Assembly (NCBI GenBank): GCA_017454465.1
Contig: JAFTCY010000011.1
Coordinates: 1-34,718, forward strand
Direction: 5' to 3'
DNA length: 34,718 bases
Source of the DNA: Clostridia bacterium
Lineage (GTDB): Bacteria > Bacillota > Clostridia > Oscillospirales > CAG-272
Of the stretch, positions 32,599-34,718 are shown piece after piece (within the stretch, counting starts at the first letter, position 1; each line of letters opens with the position of its first letter). Position numbers and translations under genes: made by a program. A model generated the notes under the pieces. That model searched no databases and was not told where the DNA came from. It worked only from the letters and a program-made list of their open reading frames with translations.

Positions 32599-32739
32599 TG
32601 AATATACATGTGAATATTCATTGCAAAAGGGAAATATTCAATATTTATGCATCATTTCCCAAGGATTTTCTGCATCCAAATAATCCGTTTATCCGCTAAA
32701 CTAACGTCACTGAGTGAATATTCAGGGTAAATAACTATT

Positions 32740-32761
32740 AAATATGCATAAAATATGCATA
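32740..32761. repeat. Tandem 11-bp direct repeat
   Basis: AAATATGCATA occurs twice back to back (32740-32750 and 32751-32761). Its core TATGCAT also occurs at 32646-32652. The second unit runs into the last TGAATATTCA-like decamer. Confidence 0.85.
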
Positions 32762-32826
32762 TTCACTGTTTTGCATATACATACAGAATTCCGGAGTTTC
32801 GGCTGTCTGCCGGTCTCGCCGCAAGT

Positions 32827-32855
32827 TTGCCAAGAGGGATGTTTTGGGATATAAT
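32827..32855 (+). promoter_or_regulatory. Sigma-A promoter of trmO
   Basis: TTGCCA (32827-32832) and perfect TATAAT (32850-32855) are separated by 17 bp. Transcription would start near 32862, about 28 bases before the trmO ATG. Confidence 0.82.
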
Positions 32856-32889
32856 GGAAACAAAGATAAGGTTCAGGAGGAAATTTGTC

Positions 32890-33600
32890 ATGGAGATATC
32901 CCCGATAGCTGAGATCCGCTGCGGCTTCAGCAGAAAGTTCGGCCTGCCCCGCCAGAGCGGGTACGTTCCCGAACTGAAGGGCACCGTGGTTTTCAGGCCC
33001 GGATACAGAATAAAAAAGGCCACCGAGGGCCTTGAGAGTTTTTCGCATATATGGATAATATGGGGTTTTTCGGAGGGTTTCGCTTCCGAACCCGGCGGCC
33101 GGGAGCCCGATGACTGGGACCCGGCTGTACGGCCTCCCAAGCTTGGCGGCAATGCCAGAGTCGGAGTATTCGCCACAAGATCCCCTAACAGGCCCAACCG
33201 GCTGGCTCTTTCCGCCGTGAAGATAGAGGCCATCAGGGACACCGAAGAATCCGGCACGGTCATCGACATATCCGGTATAGACATGACCGACGGGACCCCG
33301 GTGTACGATATAAAGCCGTATATCCCCTACTCGGACTCGATCCCCGGCGCCTTGCCGGGAATCTCCGAAGATCCGGTCACACACAGGCTGGAGGTAACAG
33401 GCATATCAGAACTGGATGCGCTTTCGCCTGATGACAGACGGGCCGTTATCGGATGCCTTGAAAAAGACCCGAGGCCGGGATACATCACGGACCCGGGAAG
33501 AGTATACACCATGACGTACAGCGTTTACGAGATATCGTTCAGGGTAGAGGGGAACGTACTCACCGTAACCGGTTGCGTGCCCGGACAGACAGATGCCTAG
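32890..33600 (+). CDS. trmO: TrmO/TsaA family tRNA (t6A37) methyltransferase-like protein
   Basis: The product has 236 residues from the ATG at 32890, with AGGAGG 9 bases upstream. The frame is open further upstream but has no start signal there. Family landmarks are ISPIAEIRCGFSRKFGLPRQ, the LESFSHIWIIWGF strand-helix, RVGVFATRSPNRPN, and DGTPVYDIKPYIPYSDS. TrmO (UPF0066, YaeB in E. coli) uses S-adenosylmethionine to N6-methylate t6A at position 37 of tRNA-Thr. A C-terminal region of about 80 residues (LDALSPDDRRAVIGCLEKD onward) matches the extra domain in long YaeB-type members. It is divergent from the nusB series, which encodes a TsaD paralogue. Confidence 0.92.
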   Translation: MEISPIAEIRCGFSRKFGLPRQSGYVPELKGTVVFRPGYRIKKATEGLESFSHIWIIWGFSEGFASEPGGREPDDWDPAVRPPKLGGNARVGVFATRSPNRPNRLALSAVKIEAIRDTEESGTVIDISGIDMTDGTPVYDIKPYIPYSDSIPGALPGISEDPVTHRLEVTGISELDALSPDDRRAVIGCLEKDPRPGYITDPGRVYTMTYSVYEISFRVEGNVLTVTGCVPGQTDA

Positions 33601-34007
33601 TCTACCCACTGGCAGTATTCCTTCCGTATCGTCGAGCCCATATAGTATTTGAATGTAACACCGTCTTCCTGCCAGCTGACATCGTAATTCCCGCGGTGCC
33701 TGTATCCGTCATCAGTGGCGAAATAACCTATCTGGACCAGGGAGCCGTCTTCCATGAGCTGGTAAACTTCCGCGCCGCTGCCCAGAATAAAAGACCATTC
33801 CCTGACAACGACATGTCTGTCTTTGTGACTCAACATATAGTATTCTGCATAACAGGTCCTGTCGCTGCCGTACTTGACGTATTCCCTGTATTCCTGGATT
33901 TTGAACAGGCCTAACGATCCTAGGATCAGGGCAATCAATGACGCGGCTACTTTCAGCAGCACCCTTTTCCACATCCGCCTGCCGTTCTCGATCCTGTCCG
34001 CTGTCAT
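33597..34007 (-). CDS. Small single-pass membrane protein of unknown function
   Basis: I do not recognise a family. The product has 136 residues: a short basic N-terminus, one hydrophobic segment (about residues 17-35, LLKVAASLIALILGSLGLF), then a soluble domain rich in Tyr, Gly and Asp with Cys near both ends. The start is uncertain. The ATG at 34007 has no ribosome site and lies only 20 bp from the predicted tnpB element end; an internal ATG at 33974 has a weak GGCGG. The insertion may have separated the gene from its promoter or original 5' end. It converges with trmO, and the two genes share a CTAG in which each strand reads a TAG stop. Confidence 0.6.
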   Translation of the reverse strand: MTADRIENGRRMWKRVLLKVAASLIALILGSLGLFKIQEYREYVKYGSDRTCYAEYYMLSHKDRHVVVREWSFILGSGAEVYQLMEDGSLVQIGYFATDDGYRHRGNYDVSWQEDGVTFKYYMGSTIRKEYCQWVD

Positions 34008-34026
34008 AAAAAACCAGAAAGCAACA

Positions 34027-34190
34027 GTGAACTACCCCGACTTATAGAAGTCGGAGCTTCCTGCTTCAACCATCACTGCACCTTATGCAATAACGTTGCA
34101 CAAAATGTCTTACATAATGTCCACAGGCGTATATGTTCGGGCTATTCCATCCCTACAGTACATGTCTGATGTTTTATGCCGGATCCTTAA
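34027..34190 (-). ncRNA. Probable omega RNA (reRNA) at the tnpB 3' end
   Basis: TnpB nucleases use an RNA made from the 3' end of tnpB and the element's right end, with the guide taken from the flanking DNA. Here the stretch from about 34190 down to 34027 has suitable structure: a TGCAA/TTGCA hairpin near 34085-34100, the sequence GAAGCAGGAAGC, and the terminal 7-bp hairpin (34037-34054). The upstream boundary is a guess. Confidence 0.45.
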
Positions 34191-34718
34191 GTATCCTTAA
34201 TCCTTCGTTCAGGATATTTATTGCTGCATTTACATCTCTGTTGTGATGTTCATGGCAGTACGGGCATTCCCATTCCCGGATGCTGAGGTCCTTGACGGAT
34301 TCATTTCGGTATCCGCATCTGTGACAGATTTGGCTGCTCGGGTACCATTTGTCGACCTTCACGAGTATCTTATTCCTGTCTTCAAGTTTGTACTCAAGAA
34401 GTTTCAGAAACGTTCCGTAACCATTGTCGAGAGTCGCCTTACCGTTACCGAATCCTTTGTTGGCCATTGCTTTCATGTTCAGATTCTCAACACATACTAC
34501 ATCGTACCGGTTGGCTATCACGGCAGACAGTTTGTGAAGATTATCAAGACGCTGGTTAGCTATGTGCCTGTGTATCTTATTGACTTTCTTTAATTGTTTG
34601 AGATAGTTTTTCGATTTGTCTGTACCTCTTTTTGAACCGGCCTTTCGGGACAGCTTACGCTGTTCTTTGGCGAGTTTTTTCTGGCTTTCCCTGAAGAATT
34701 TGTGGTTGCTTCCTCTGT
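34174..34718 (-). CDS. tnpB: RNA-guided endonuclease TnpB (partial, N-terminus outside window)
   Basis: The frame is open to the right edge, giving about 181 C-terminal residues; the ATG at 34521 is internal. The RuvC II Glu is in VVCVENLNMKAM, a four-cysteine zinc ribbon is formed by CHRCG and CPYCH, and the RuvC III Asp is in NRDVNAAINIL. The first RuvC Asp should lie outside the window. The visible part is intact, without frameshift or stop, and a Lys/Arg-rich stretch precedes the nuclease core. TnpB cuts DNA guided by the element's own RNA and helps the element persist; it is the ancestor-like relative of Cas12. Confidence 0.92.
   Translation of the reverse strand, partial: RGSNHKFFRESQKKLAKEQRKLSRKAGSKRGTDKSKNYLKQLKKVNKIHRHIANQRLDNLHKLSAVIANRYDVVCVENLNMKAMANKGFGNGKATLDNGYGTFLKLLEYKLEDRNKILVKVDKWYPSSQICHRCGYRNESVKDLSIREWECPYCHEHHNRDVNAAINILNEGLRILKDPA

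Larger units (their letters stand above)
32554..32765. repeat. Cluster of TGAATATTCA-like palindromes
   Basis: The perfect 10-bp palindrome TGAATATTCA occurs at 32611-32620 and 32715-32724. One- or two-mismatch forms lie at 32554-32563 (ACAATATTCA), 32599-32608 (TGAATATACA), 32631-32640 (GAAATATTCA) and 32756-32765 (TGCATATTCA). Three of them bracket the nusB promoter, immediately upstream of its -35 and at its predicted start. They look like binding sites for a dimeric regulator; the regulator is not identified. Confidence 0.6.
32489..32889. other. Divergent intergenic region between nusB and trmO
   Basis: This 400-bp stretch holds no gene I can support. It is visibly AT-rich compared with its flanks. 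It contains one strong promoter on each strand, six TGAATATTCA-like decamers, three TATGCAT words and a tandem 11-bp repeat, listed separately. The frame that runs upstream of trmO here lacks a ribosome site. Confidence 0.8.
34027..34718 (-). mobile_element. IS200/IS605-type tnpB element, right end (partial)
   Basis: The element's tnpB gene runs off the window's right edge. Its right end is recognised by the hairpin CCGACTT-ATAG-AAGTCGG (34037-34054) followed on the - strand by GTAGTTCAC, ending near 34027, a layout common at the right ends of tnpB elements in Firmicutes. The left end and any tnpA lie outside the window. The exact boundary is inferred from pattern recall, not from an empty-site comparison. 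Confidence 0.65.

Noticed and set aside
32500..32889. Replication origin in the AT-rich nusB-trmO gap
   Set aside because: No run of DnaA boxes (TTATCCACA type) is visible, only one loose TTATCCGCT; no dnaA or dnaN is nearby.
1..34718. CRISPR array or prophage
   Set aside because: No regularly spaced repeats, cas genes, or phage structural or integrase genes were seen.

Overview
The window reads as chromosome of a low-to-mid-GC Gram-positive anaerobe of the Clostridia (Firmicutes/Bacillota). The evidence is the gene order dnaX-ybaB-recR, the block nusB / M22-family protein / xseA / xseB / ispA / tlyA / nadK / argR / recN, a murB-whiA-dnaE block, strong AGGAGG-type ribosome binding sites, and near-consensus sigma-A promoters (TTGACA-17-TATAAT). 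I cannot name a genus. Most of the window is housekeeping. The accessory parts are an SLH-anchored protease with a lipoprotein partner, an ABC exporter, a few orphan proteins, and an IS200/IS605-type tnpB element running off the right edge.

Layout. (1) 2-2534, + strand: the end of dnaX, then ybaB, recR, a YgjP-like metallopeptidase and a Bcp peroxiredoxin, closed by a terminator shared with the convergent UDP-GlcNAc 2-epimerase (2607-3698, -). (2) 3882-7017, +: a small lipoprotein and an 839-residue papain-like protease with C-terminal SLH repeats, then a terminator. (3) 7147-9634, +: tRNA-Val(GAC) with its own promoter and terminator, a nuclease-like orphan protein, and an XpaC-like membrane protein. 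(4) 9708-11687, -: an ABC exporter with a perfect consensus promoter and a perfect 15-bp inverted repeat beside it. (5) 11800-14267, -: mnmA, traX-like and a HAD phosphatase. (6) 14416-32488, -: fourteen same-strand genes with no convincing internal terminator, from nusB to a class A penicillin-binding protein. They cover transcription (nusB), DNA repair and replication (xseA, xseB, recN, dnaE), isoprenoids (ispA), rRNA methylation (tlyA), NADP synthesis (nadK), arginine regulation (argR), translation (tyrS), and cell wall/division (HAD-murB fusion, whiA, PBP). (7) 32489-32889: a 400-bp AT-rich divergent intergenic region with one strong promoter on each strand and a cluster of TGAATATTCA-like palindromes. 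(8) 32890-34718: trmO (+), a small membrane protein (-) that shares a CTAG stop with trmO, and the right end of the tnpB element (-).

The items most worth a second look are: one continuous reading frame joining a HAD hydrolase to MurB; the palindrome cluster flanking the nusB promoter; the tnpB right end, whose predicted guide can be read from the flank; the Asp/Thr-repeat tail on the PBP; a short WhiA in a locus without rapZ/yvcK; and the SLH protease/lipoprotein pair. I found no CRISPR array, prophage or clearly new multi-gene defence system.
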